Part shown: positions 51,462 to 59,524 of the stretch, in pieces
Numbering within the stretch: the first letter of the stretch is position 1
How the letters are laid out: the number at the start of each line of letters is the position of its first letter
Assembly (NCBI GenBank): GCA_900539195.1
Contig: UQBC01000010.1
Coordinates: forward strand, 1-64,000
Reading direction: 5' to 3'
DNA: 64,000 nucleotides
DNA from: an uncultured Oscillospiraceae bacterium
Lineage (GTDB): Bacteria > Bacillota > Clostridia > Oscillospirales > Ruminococcaceae
Notes under the pieces: model-generated
The model's database searches: none
Told to the model about the DNA's origin: nothing
What the model saw: only the letters and a program-made list of their open reading frames with translations
Made by a program: the position numbers and the translations under genes

Positions 51462-52991
51462 TTATTTCCCTGCGCCCCAGTATTTTCTGTCAAGACTTCT
51501 GAAATTTACCGCCGAGGATATATCCTGCCGCCTTATTATCTCGCTTCCTGCAAGGTCAGCGCAGGTGCGAGCGACCTTAAGTATCCTGTCGTATGCCCTT
51601 GCCGACAGCCCCATTTTATCAAAGCAGTCGGAGAGCATCTTCTTTGCGTTTTCGTCCATAGGACACATTTCGTGAAGATATGCAGGAGGTATCTTGGAGT
51701 TCGAGCGTATTTCCGTACCCGCAAAACGCTTTTGCTGTATTTCTCTAGCTTTCATTATACGTTCAAGCACGGCACTGCTCGGTTCGCCCTTTTTCGCACT
51801 GCTTATTTCCTCGTAAGATAACTGCGGCATTTCCACTTGTATATCTATCCTGTCAAGAACAGGACGGCTTATTTTGCCGAGATAATTCTGTATCATATTC
51901 TGAGAGCAGGTGCATTTCCCCTTCGGGTTGCCGAAGTTTCCGCAAGGGCAGGGGTTCATTGCGGCAACAAGCATAATATCGCACGGGTAGGACACCGACC
52001 CTTGCGCTCGTGATATGGTTATAACTCCGTCCTCAAGCGGTTGTCTGAGCGTTTCGAGCGTCCTGCGGTCAAACTCCGGCAGCTCGTCAAGAAATAACAC
52101 TCCGTTATGTGCGAGTGATATTTCTCCCGGGCGTGGGATACTTCCGCCGCCGATAAGACCGACTGCCGAGGCGGTATGTGATACGCTTCTGAACGGACGT
52201 ACCGTGACTATCGGCTTTTCACGGTCGAGCATACCTGCTATTGAATGTATTCCTGTTGTTTCGATACTTTCGTCAAATGTCATCGGAGGAAGGATAGACG
52301 GTATACGCTTTGCTATCATGCTTTTTCCCGTGCCTGGAGGGCCTATGAGAAGTACGTTGTGGAAGCCTGCGGCGGCTACCTCCAGAGCGTGACGGGCGAG
52401 TGCCTGACCCTTTACATCGGATAAGTCCTCCGTTTCAAACATCTCTGCGGACGGAACGTAGGGAGGTTCGGGCGATATACGCTTCTTTCCTGTAAAATGG
52501 TTTATAAGATCGGAAATATGGCTAATGCCGTATACGGACAGACCCTCGACAACGGACGCTTCCTTAGCGTTTTCGGCAGGGAGAAACAGCCGTTTTATAC
52601 CGCATTTTTTGGCTTCTATTGCCATGCTGATAATTCCGCCCGTGAAAACAAGCGAGCCTCCGAGCGAAACCTCTCCGATAAAGGCGCAGTCCGATAAATC
52701 GTCGGTTATTATGTTGTTTACCGCAAGAATGGCGGCGATTATCGTGAAGTCGTACAGCGAGCCGCATTTGCGTACATCTGCCGGAGCTAAGTTGACCGTC
52801 AGTTTCTGACCGCTTATCGCTATGCCGATACCTGAAAGAGCACCTTTTATACGCATTTTGCTTTCCTGTACCGCAAGGTCGCCCAGACCTACTATATCGA
52901 AGGACGGCTGACCTCTTGAGGATATTATTTCTGCGGTGACTTTAAAGGCATTCATACCGAAAAGTCCCATACCGTTTACCTGAGAATACAT
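51462..52991 (-). CDS. YifB/ComM-family AAA+ ATPase (Mg-chelatase-like)
   Basis: The 509-residue cytosolic ATPase has an N-terminal Lon-like S5/S16 domain (about 1-175), a Mg-chelatase AAA+ core with Walker A GPPGTGKS (about 218-225) and Walker B VLFLDELPEF, the zinc-like cluster CPCGNFGNPKGKCTC (about 344-358), and a C-terminal helical domain ending with RAYDRILKVARTCADLAG. The homologue ComM in Gram-negatives is a branch-migration helicase in natural transformation; the role in Clostridia is not settled. It is monocistronic as far as visible. Confidence 0.93.
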   Translation of the reverse strand: MYSQVNGMGLFGMNAFKVTAEIISSRGQPSFDIVGLGDLAVQESKMRIKGALSGIGIAISGQKLTVNLAPADVRKCGSLYDFTIIAAILAVNNIITDDLSDCAFIGEVSLGGSLVFTGGIISMAIEAKKCGIKRLFLPAENAKEASVVEGLSVYGISHISDLINHFTGKKRISPEPPYVPSAEMFETEDLSDVKGQALARHALEVAAAGFHNVLLIGPPGTGKSMIAKRIPSILPPMTFDESIETTGIHSIAGMLDREKPIVTVRPFRSVSHTASAVGLIGGGSIPRPGEISLAHNGVLFLDELPEFDRRTLETLRQPLEDGVITISRAQGSVSYPCDIMLVAAMNPCPCGNFGNPKGKCTCSQNMIQNYLGKISRPVLDRIDIQVEMPQLSYEEISSAKKGEPSSAVLERIMKAREIQQKRFAGTEIRSNSKIPPAYLHEMCPMDENAKKMLSDCFDKMGLSARAYDRILKVARTCADLAGSEIIRRQDISSAVNFRSLDRKYWGAGK

Positions 52992-53118
52992 ATTTACACC
53001 CGTTTCATATCATTTTAAGTGATTGCTATGTAATGATTATACAACGTTTTAGGTATATTTTCAACAAAAACGGGAATTTTTGATTCCAAAAAATTTTATA
53101 ATATTTTTACGATTTTAT

Positions 53119-53147
53119 TTGCATTTACGGCGGAAAAATGTTATACT
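53119..53147 (+). promoter_or_regulatory. Promoter of the phosphoglucomutase gene
   Basis: TTGCAT (53119-53124), 17-base spacer, TATACT (53142-53147), leaving a leader of about 90 bases with no clear structure. Confidence 0.72.
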
Positions 53148-53245
53148 GTTGGTGAATGGAATTTTAGGTTAGCCACAGCTATATTTACCTAATTTTTAAA
53201 TACAGCAAACTGTGCTACCGTTTTATACAGAAAGGACAGACTATT

Positions 53246-54964
53246 ATGGCAAACACTACAGAGCTTTATAACGAATGGCTTGAAAAAGCGGTCAAGGATC
53301 CCGATTTAAAGACAGAGCTTGAGAGCGTAAAGGGCAAGGACGAAGAAATAAACGACCGTTTCTACCGTGATCTTGAATTCGGTACGGGCGGTCTGAGAGG
53401 CGTTATCGGCGCAGGTACAAACAGAATGAACGTTTATACCGTAGGTAAGGCTACTCAGGGTCTTGCAAACTACCTCAAGAACACAGGCAAGAGCGATCTT
53501 AAGGTTGCTGTTGCATACGACAGCAGAATAAAGTCTGACGTATTCGCAAAGCACGCTGCTTCTATCTTTGCCGCAAACGGCATTACAGCAAACATCTACA
53601 CAGAGCTTATGCCCACACCTATGCTTTCTTGGGCTGTAAGAGCGCTCGGCTGTGACGCAGGTATCATTGTTACCGCAAGCCACAACCCCGCAAAGTACAA
53701 CGGTTACAAGGTTTACGGAAGCGACGGCTGTCAGGTTACTCTTGAAGCCGCTGAAAAGATTCTCGGCGAGATTGAGAAGCTTAATATCTTCGCAGACGTA
53801 AAGAGCGGCGACTTTGAGCAGTTCGTAAACGAAGGAAAAATAAAGTACATCGGTCAGGATGTTATTGACGAATATATTGCAAACGTTAAAAAGCAGTCTA
53901 TCCACCCCGAGCTTTGCGCAAAGAGCGGACTTAAGGTCGTTTATACTCCTCTTAACGGTGCAGGCAACAAGCCCGTCCGCCGTATCTTAAAGGAAATCGG
54001 TATAAACAACGTTGTAGTTGTTAAGGAACAGGAAATGCCCGACGGCAACTTTACTACCTGCCCCTATCCCAACCCCGAGATAAAGGAAGCTCTGCACTTA
54101 GGTCTTGATCTTTGCAAGACGGAAAAGCCCGACTTACTGCTTGCTACCGACCCCGACAGCGACCGTGTAGGTATCGCAGTTCCCGACGGCGACAACTACG
54201 TTCTGTTCACAGGTAACGAGGTAGGCGCAATGCTGCTCGAATATATCTGCAAGGAGCGTACAGCCGCAGGTACAATGCCCGCAAACCCCGTTGCAGTAAA
54301 GACTATAGTTACTACCGATCTTGTAAAGGCTATCGCCGCTAAGTACGGCGTAGAGCTCAGAGAAGTCCTTACAGGCTTCAAGTTCATCGGTGAGCAGATC
54401 GGCTTCTTAGAGGCAAAGGGCGAGGAAAACAGATATATCTTCGGTTTTGAAGAGAGCTACGGCTATCTTGCAGGCTCTTATGTAAGAGATAAGGACGCTG
54501 TTGTAGCGTCTATGCTTATCTGCGAGATGGCGGCATTCTATCGTTCACAGGGTATTTCTCTTGTACAGGCAAGAGCAAAGATGTACAGCGACTACGGCTT
54601 CTACTGCAACAAGCTTGATACCTTCACATTCGAGGGCGAAACAGGTATGAAGAAGATGAACGCTATTATGGATACTCTCAGAAACGAAAAGCTTGACGCT
54701 GTTGCAGGTCTTAAGGTTATCGGCAAGGCTGACTACAAGCTCAGCGTAAAGACAGATTACGAAAGCGGCAAGACAGAAGAGCTGACGCTCCCCAAGTCAA
54801 ACGTTATCACATTCTACCTTGAGGATAACGCAAGCGTAGTAATAAGACCCTCCGGTACTGAGCCTAAAATCAAGCTCTACTACACAACAGTAGGCACAAG
54901 CATTGAAGATGCGGCTGAAAAGCAGGTTAAGCTCTCGGCAGATTTCACAAAGATAGTAGGCTGA
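53246..54964 (+). CDS. Phosphoglucomutase/phosphomannomutase (alpha-phosphohexomutase)
   Basis: The 572-residue cytosolic enzyme interconverts hexose 1- and 6-phosphates. It is the large PgcA-like form. Domain marks in order: FGTGGLRGVIGAG (about 47-59), active-site serine loop TASHNPAKYNGYK (about 143-155), metal loop DPDSDR (about 302-307), sugar-binding GFEESYGY, and C-terminal phosphate loop RPSGTEPKIKLYY. It links glycogen phosphorylase output to glycolysis and UDP-glucose formation. AGAAAGGA precedes the ATG. The codon choice looks like a well-expressed gene. Confidence 0.95.
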   Translation: MANTTELYNEWLEKAVKDPDLKTELESVKGKDEEINDRFYRDLEFGTGGLRGVIGAGTNRMNVYTVGKATQGLANYLKNTGKSDLKVAVAYDSRIKSDVFAKHAASIFAANGITANIYTELMPTPMLSWAVRALGCDAGIIVTASHNPAKYNGYKVYGSDGCQVTLEAAEKILGEIEKLNIFADVKSGDFEQFVNEGKIKYIGQDVIDEYIANVKKQSIHPELCAKSGLKVVYTPLNGAGNKPVRRILKEIGINNVVVVKEQEMPDGNFTTCPYPNPEIKEALHLGLDLCKTEKPDLLLATDPDSDRVGIAVPDGDNYVLFTGNEVGAMLLEYICKERTAAGTMPANPVAVKTIVTTDLVKAIAAKYGVELREVLTGFKFIGEQIGFLEAKGEENRYIFGFEESYGYLAGSYVRDKDAVVASMLICEMAAFYRSQGISLVQARAKMYSDYGFYCNKLDTFTFEGETGMKKMNAIMDTLRNEKLDAVAGLKVIGKADYKLSVKTDYESGKTEELTLPKSNVITFYLEDNASVVIRPSGTEPKIKLYYTTVGTSIEDAAEKQVKLSADFTKIVG

Positions 54965-55007
54965 AACTGTCTGTGATATAATTTTTTTGGGAAATTTGAA
55001 AAAACTA

Positions 55008-55036
55008 TTGCAAAACAGTTTTGTATATGTTATAAT
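55008..55036 (+). promoter_or_regulatory. Promoter of rpmE
   Basis: TTGCAA (55008-55013), 17 bases, TATAAT (55031-55036). The leader of about 80 bases has a small GCG-TGAAA-GCGC hairpin and an excellent AGGAGGTGA ribosome site. Confidence 0.75.
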
Positions 55037-55122
55037 AGTAACCTAAGCGTGAAAGCGCAGTATTCTGAAATCATGGCGAAAGCTGTAATTTAGATCAATT
55101 CTAAAGGTCAGGAGGTGACAGC

Positions 55123-55326
55123 ATGAAAGAAGGTATCCACCCTAACTACCAGCCCACCACTATCAAGTGTGCTTGCGGCGAGGTTATCGAAACAAGATCA
55201 ACCAAGCAGGATATAAAGGTTGAAATCTGCTCGAAGTGCCACCCTTTCTTTACAGGAAAGCAGAAGTTGGTTGACACAGGCGGACGTGTTGACAAGTTCA
55301 AGAAGAAGTACAATCTTGACAAGTAA
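55123..55326 (+). CDS. rpmE: 50S ribosomal protein L31, zinc-binding type
   Basis: The 67-residue ribosomal protein has the four-cysteine (C+) form: CAC near residues 16-18 and CSKC near 37-40, followed by the conserved HPFFTGKQK and the basic KFKKKY tail. It binds the central protuberance of the large subunit and, in this form, carries zinc. AGGAGGTGACAGC precedes the ATG. Single-gene unit. Confidence 0.97.
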   Translation: MKEGIHPNYQPTTIKCACGEVIETRSTKQDIKVEICSKCHPFFTGKQKLVDTGGRVDKFKKKYNLDK

Positions 55327-55335
55327 TGAAAAAAG

Positions 55336-55363
55336 AGGACTGTGCATTTGCACAGTCCTTTTT
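55336..55363 (+). terminator. Terminator of rpmE
   Basis: An 11-bp stem, AGGACTGTGCA (55336-55346) with TGCACAGTCCT (55349-55359), followed by TTTT. Confidence 0.9.
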
Positions 55364-55374
55364 ACTTTATCGTG

Positions 55375-55413
55375 AAAACTGAAGCGCAGTCAAAAAGACT
55401 GCGCTTCAGTTTT
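55375..55413. terminator. Perfect 17-bp stem after the GtrA gene
   Basis: AAAACTGAAGCGCAGTC (55375-55391) is exactly complementary to GACTGCGCTTCAGTTTT (55397-55413), loop AAAAA. On the minus strand it lies just after the GtrA stop and ends in TTTT. It stands 12 bases from the rpmE terminator, giving back-to-back terminators for convergent units. Confidence 0.88.
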
Positions 55414-55420
55414 ATACAGC

Positions 55421-55927
55421 TTATTGTTTTTTCTCTTTTCTGAACACAAACACCTTGCTGAAAACATAATTCAGCACCAGTACAACAATGTTCGAGAACA
55501 CCTTAGCACAGAACTCATAAAGCCCGTTCTCGATGCCCGGAAGATTTACAAGCAGGAACATTATTATAAGGTCGACAAACAGCGTGAACAGTCTTGCTGC
55601 ATAGAATGACAGCGCCTGCACTATATTCTTGCCAAAGCCCTTTACCTTGCTTTGAAATACCCATATCCTGTTCGTGATATACGCAAATGTCACCGACACT
55701 ATCCACGATATGATGTTGGGCAATACCGTTGAAGAATCCCCTCCGCTGAAATTGAGCCTGTACGTCCATTTTAAAAACAGAGGTACGCTTTCTTCGCTCG
55801 GGAATATACAGCGGATTATAAAGTATGTCACTATCGACACAAGCGTTGTAAGCGCCCCGAAGATAATATACATTATTATCTCACGGTATCTTGTGAAAAG
55901 CTCCTTCCACTGTGAAGGGTGCAGAGC
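55421..55927 (-). CDS. GtrA-family membrane protein
   Basis: The 168-residue protein has four membrane helices. Family marks: YIIFGALTTLVSIVTYF (first helix), WIVSVTFAYITNRIWVF (second), then ARLFTLFVDLIIMFLLV and the final helix before a basic KVFVFRKEKK tail. GtrA proteins are thought to flip undecaprenyl-linked sugars for cell-surface glycosylation. I chose the ATG at 55927, behind AAAGGAAAT; a TTG at 55957 directly after the previous stop would add ten residues. It ends the GH51-DUF6171-PH-GtrA unit. Confidence 0.85.
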   Translation of the reverse strand, partial: ALHPSQWKELFTRYREIIMYIIFGALTTLVSIVTYFIIRCIFPSEESVPLFLKWTYRLNFSGGDSSTVLPNIISWIVSVTFAYITNRIWVFQSKVKGFGKNIVQALSFYAARLFTLFVDLIIMFLLVNLPGIENGLYEFCAKVFSNIVVLVLNYVFSKVFVFRKEKKQ

Positions 55928-55957
55928 CATTTTAAATATTTCCTTTATCTTGTCCAA

Positions 55958-56407
55958 TTACATATCCGCCATTTCGTCAAAATCTTCGCTGTGCAGATTG
56001 TCCTCGCCCATATCGCCGTGACCGTGCAGGTTTGCACCGACCATATCTCTGCCTCTTACCATATACTTGTCACGCTCCAGCTTTACCGCCTCGTCAAGTA
56101 TCTTCTTAACTTCTCTCGGCTTTTTGACGGATTTAAGCTCCTTGTTCGGAGTATCGCAATCCCTTGACGTTACTACGATAGTACCGCATCCTACCATTCT
56201 CTGACCCAGTGACAGCTTCATAGTCTTGTCGACTATCTTGTAAAGCTCGATCTCGTCCTCCTTGATATTGAGAAATCCCACCTTCGTATATAATACGCTT
56301 GACGTAAGTATATATCTTGTAAATGAGATAGGCATACCCATTATGCACTTTTTGCCGGTCCACAGAATATCGCCGTAATCACGCTCGAGCTTTTTCATAT
56401 TAGCCAT
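55958..56407 (-). CDS. PH-domain-like (bacterial PH) protein
   Basis: The 149-residue soluble protein looks like one bacterial pleckstrin-homology domain: ILWTGKKCIMGMPISFTRYILTSSVLYTKVG (read as strands), IELYKIVDKTMKLSLGQRM, GCGTIVVTSRD. The tail (about 110-149) is basic, then His/Asp/Glu-rich. Such domains usually bind lipids or mediate membrane-protein contacts. The ATG at 56407 lies nine bases after AAAGGA; an in-frame GTG at 56425 is less likely. It sits between the DUF6171 and GtrA genes. Confidence 0.75.
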   Translation of the reverse strand: MANMKKLERDYGDILWTGKKCIMGMPISFTRYILTSSVLYTKVGFLNIKEDEIELYKIVDKTMKLSLGQRMVGCGTIVVTSRDCDTPNKELKSVKKPREVKKILDEAVKLERDKYMVRGRDMVGANLHGHGDMGEDNLHSEDFDEMADM

Positions 56408-56425
56408 AACATTTTTTCCTTTCAC

Positions 56426-56671
56426 TTACCAGAGCTTGTTTTCATGCGGACATCGGCTGACAGCATAAGCCGCCCTCATCTCCACAAAACAACCGCACTT
56501 ACTGCACATACCGTTTATAAGGCAGTCGCACTCCGTACATATTTCAAGACGTTTTTTGTACAGCGCTTCATCAGTTTTTTTCTCATCGGGAATAAGCTCT
56601 ATATTCTCTTTGATATTCTGAAACGCCTCGGCACTCATACGGCTCAGCAGACATCTTTTGCAGACGTTCAT
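56426..56671 (-). CDS. DUF6171-like zinc-ribbon protein
   Basis: The 81-residue protein has two pairs of cysteines typical of zinc binding at the C-terminal half (CTEC, then CSKCGCFVEMRAA, then CPH) plus an N-terminal CKRC. The CGCFVEMRAAY block is what I recognise from DUF6171. The function is unknown. Its ATG overlaps the stop of the arabinofuranosidase gene by four bases (56668-56671), so the two are translationally coupled. The following gene starts 18 bases away. Confidence 0.75.
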   Translation of the reverse strand: MNVCKRCLLSRMSAEAFQNIKENIELIPDEKKTDEALYKKRLEICTECDCLINGMCSKCGCFVEMRAAYAVSRCPHENKLW

Positions 56672-58143
56672 GAAAGAATTATTTCAGCAACACTGCAAGG
56701 CGGAAGCGTGAATGTTATTCCGCTGTCGCTCTTTGTTACCTTGTCAAATTCCGTGATCGTAACGTTTTCCGGCTCGTCAAAGGTGTTGTGAGCATTGCTC
56801 TCTGCGCTCAGTATCCTTGCTCTTACAGAGTCAAAACTGAATCCGCATATATCCGCTTCTATCGTCCTGCATTCCGTAAGCGAGCAGTTTGAAACCGTTA
56901 AAGTCATTTCGTTGTCGCTGTTTACCGATACGCTCTGCGAAATAACGGGAAGATTATATCCCTCCTGCTTTTCGTCCGCTATACTGCTGTAGCACAGCTC
57001 TGCGTTCTGATGGTTCTTGTACAGGTCAAACACATGATATGTAGGCGTAAGTATCATTCTCTCGCCTTCCGTAAGGATAAGCGCCTGAAGAACGTTCACC
57101 GCCTGCGCAAGATTAGCCATAGAGATCCTGTCACAGTGGCTGTTGAAAATGTTCAGATTGATCGATGCCACCATAGCGTCACGCATCGTATTCTGCTGGA
57201 ATAAAAATCCCGGATTAGTGCCTTCCTCTACATTATACCACGTTCCCCACTCATCTACAACCAGTTTTATGTTATTTTCGGGATTATTTACATTAAGAAT
57301 ATCGCAGTGACGCTTTACAAGCGTTTCCATATACCACGTTTTTTCAAGCGTTATGTAATATTCCTCGTCGGTAAATCCGGTAGCGTTGCCCTTATCTTCC
57401 CATTTTCCCGTAGGCACAGTATAGTAGTGCAGGCTCACCGCATTAGTGTGACACGGCTTGATATTTTCTGTTATAACCTTCGTCCAGTTATAATCATCCG
57501 CACTCGGTCCGCACGCCACTTTATAAAGATGATTGTCGCCGTAGTTTCTGCAATACGTCTGATACTGCCTGTAAAGTGCGGAATACTGCTCCGGTGACAT
57601 ATTTCCTCCACAGCCCCAGCTCTCGTTTCCGACTCCGAGATATTTCAGCTTCCACGGCTTTTCCCTGCCGTTCTTCTTTCTTAACTGCGTCATAGGCGAA
57701 TCGTTGTCCGAGGTGATATATTCTATCCACTCCGACATTTCCTGCACAGTACCCGAGCCGAGATTGCCCGACAGATACGGCTCACAGCCTACCATCTCGC
57801 AGAAATCGAAGAATTCGTGCGTGCCGAAGCTGTTGTCCTCCGTCACTCCGCCCCAGTGGGTATTTATCATCTTCTTGCGCTGTGACTTTTCTCCGATTCC
57901 GTCCTTCCAGTGATACTCGTCCGCAAAGCATCCGCCCGGCCAGCGCAGGACAGGCATCTTAATATTCTTAAAAGCCTCGACTATATCGTTTCTGATGCCT
58001 CTCGTGTTCGGAATACTGCTGTCCTCACCGACATATATACCGTTGTATATACATCTGCCCAGATGCTCCGAAAAATGACCGTAGATCTCCGGGTTTATAT
58101 GCCCCTTTCTGTCACTGCCGTTTATGTACATTTTTGTGCTCAT
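56668..58143 (-). CDS. Alpha-L-arabinofuranosidase (GH51)
   Basis: The 491-residue intracellular retaining glycosidase removes arabinose from arabinoxylan or arabinan oligosaccharides. It has the GH51 opening GHINPEIYGHFSEHLGRCIYNGIYVG read in pieces, WPGGCFADEYHW, acid/base Glu in GVGNESWGCGG, and nucleophile Glu in VVDEWGTWY; a beta-sandwich follows (about 370-491). No signal peptide is present. The ATG at 58143 follows AAAGGAAAAA; the longer ORF from 58251 lies in the promoter leader. It is the first gene of a unit with DUF6171, PH and GtrA genes. Confidence 0.95.
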   Translation of the reverse strand: MSTKMYINGSDRKGHINPEIYGHFSEHLGRCIYNGIYVGEDSSIPNTRGIRNDIVEAFKNIKMPVLRWPGGCFADEYHWKDGIGEKSQRKKMINTHWGGVTEDNSFGTHEFFDFCEMVGCEPYLSGNLGSGTVQEMSEWIEYITSDNDSPMTQLRKKNGREKPWKLKYLGVGNESWGCGGNMSPEQYSALYRQYQTYCRNYGDNHLYKVACGPSADDYNWTKVITENIKPCHTNAVSLHYYTVPTGKWEDKGNATGFTDEEYYITLEKTWYMETLVKRHCDILNVNNPENNIKLVVDEWGTWYNVEEGTNPGFLFQQNTMRDAMVASINLNIFNSHCDRISMANLAQAVNVLQALILTEGERMILTPTYHVFDLYKNHQNAELCYSSIADEKQEGYNLPVISQSVSVNSDNEMTLTVSNCSLTECRTIEADICGFSFDSVRARILSAESNAHNTFDEPENVTITEFDKVTKSDSGITFTLPPCSVAEIILS

Positions 58144-58207
58144 AGCTTTTTCCTTTCTTGATGTTTTATGCAAAGCCTGTTTACGACACATCTTGCCGTA
58201 TGTACCG

Positions 58208-58236
58208 ATTTTAGCATAATAACGGCATTTAATCAA
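58208..58236 (-). promoter_or_regulatory. Promoter of the arabinofuranosidase operon
   Basis: Minus strand TTGATT (58236-58231), 17 bases, TAAAAT (58213-58208) with upstream TGC (extended -10), 65 bases before the ATG. Confidence 0.7.
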
Positions 58237-58277
58237 TAACTTTTTGTGCAAATTCCCGCAATTTAATATATCATCTC

Positions 58278-58308
58278 GGTTGACAGAACAACCGTTAAGC
58301 TATATAAT
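58278..58308 (+). promoter_or_regulatory. Promoter of the HAD-rimM-trmD operon with small palindrome
   Basis: Perfect TTGACA (58280-58285), 17-base spacer, perfect TATAAT (58303-58308). CGGTTG/CAACCG arms (58278-58283 and 58290-58295) overlap the -35 box and could be an operator. Confidence 0.82.
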
Positions 58309-58342
58309 ATTATAGAAAACAGCATAGAAAAAGAGGTATTTT

Positions 58343-58993
58343 ATGAGTTATAAAGCACTTATTTTCGACCTTGACGGTACGCTTTTGAATACGATTGACG
58401 ATCTGGGCGACAGCGCAAATAACATTTTGTGCAAATTAGGATTTCCTACCCACACGATAGACGAATACAAATATTTTGTCGGAAACGGCATACCTAAGCT
58501 GATAGAGCGGTGCCTGCCGCCCGACAGGCAGGAGTATAAGGAGCAGGCGCTCGCTATGTTTATGGAGTATTATTCCGCTCACAGCGAGGATAAGACCGCC
58601 CCCTATGACGGCATACCCGAGCTTTTACGTTCCGCCCGTGAAAAAGGTATGAAACTCGGCGTCATAACCAACAAGGCGCACGATATAGCACAGCAGGTCG
58701 TTCCACATTTTTTAGGCGGCGGTGTGTTCGATTATATAAGAGGACTTGACGACAGGATAAAGGCGAAGCCCTGCCCCGACGGTGCGCTTGATGTAGCTGA
58801 AAAGCTGGGCGTACAGCCCTGCGAGGTGCTGTACATAGGCGACAGCGGAGTAGATATGCAAACCGCCGTAAATGCAGGTTTCACCTCCTGCGGAGTTTTG
58901 TGGGGCTTTCGCACCGAAAAGGAGCTTCGTGACAACGGCGCAAAGTATATCGCCCGTAAGCCCGCAGACATTCTTGAAATAATGAGCAAGTGA
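58343..58993 (+). CDS. HAD phosphatase, phosphoglycolate phosphatase-like
   Basis: The 216-residue cytosolic HAD enzyme has nucleophile motif FDLDGTLLNT (Asp 9, Asp 11), a helical cap (about 15-80), motif II LGVITNK (Thr), motif III Lys near RIKAKPCPDG, and motif IV YIGDSGVDMQTA. The architecture is Gph/PpaX-like; the natural substrate may be phosphoglycolate or pyrophosphate. It is seven bases upstream of rimM under one strong promoter. Confidence 0.9.
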   Translation: MSYKALIFDLDGTLLNTIDDLGDSANNILCKLGFPTHTIDEYKYFVGNGIPKLIERCLPPDRQEYKEQALAMFMEYYSAHSEDKTAPYDGIPELLRSAREKGMKLGVITNKAHDIAQQVVPHFLGGGVFDYIRGLDDRIKAKPCPDGALDVAEKLGVQPCEVLYIGDSGVDMQTAVNAGFTSCGVLWGFRTEKELRDNGAKYIARKPADILEIMSK

Positions 58994-59000
58994 GGACAGT

Positions 59001-59513
59001 ATGAGAAAACAGTTTCTTGAGATAGGTAAGATAGTAGCGACACAAGGGCTTGGCGGCGAAGTCAGAGTACAGTATTACTGCGACAGTGCCGATGTAATAT
59101 GCAGCTTTGACAGGCTGTTTTTGGGAAAGGACAAGCAGGAGCTTGAGGTCGAAAAGGCACGTCCCCATAAAACTCTCGCCGTGCTTAAACTCGGCGGTAT
59201 AGATAATGTTGACGAGGCTAAGACGATAGTCGGCAAAATGCTTTATATGGATCGTGACGATGTGGAACTGCCCGAGGGCGTAAACTTCATTCAGGACCTT
59301 ATCGGCCTAGAAGTCCGTGACGCAGATACGGGCAAGGTTTACGGCAAGGTCACCGACATATACCAGCACGGTGCGGCGGACGTATACGAGCTTAAGACCC
59401 CCGACGGCAAGGAACTGATGTTCCCTGCAATTCCTGAGGTTCTGCTCGAAAAGAATATAGATGACGGCTATCTTGTTATAAGACCGCTTGACGGCTTGTT
59501 TGACGAAGAATAA
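59001..59513 (+). CDS. rimM: 16S rRNA processing protein RimM
   Basis: The 170-residue ribosome-maturation factor binds S19 in the 30S head. It has an N-terminal RimM barrel (LEIGKIVATQGLGGEVRV at about 6-23) and a C-terminal PRC-barrel (DLIGLEVRDADTGKVYGKV, then MFPAIPEVLLEKNID). It is 11 bases before trmD, the usual neighbour; rpsP and rplS, often part of this cluster, are absent here. Confidence 0.95.
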   Translation: MRKQFLEIGKIVATQGLGGEVRVQYYCDSADVICSFDRLFLGKDKQELEVEKARPHKTLAVLKLGGIDNVDEAKTIVGKMLYMDRDDVELPEGVNFIQDLIGLEVRDADTGKVYGKVTDIYQHGAADVYELKTPDGKELMFPAIPEVLLEKNIDDGYLVIRPLDGLFDEE

Positions 59514-59524
59514 ACGGAGAACCT

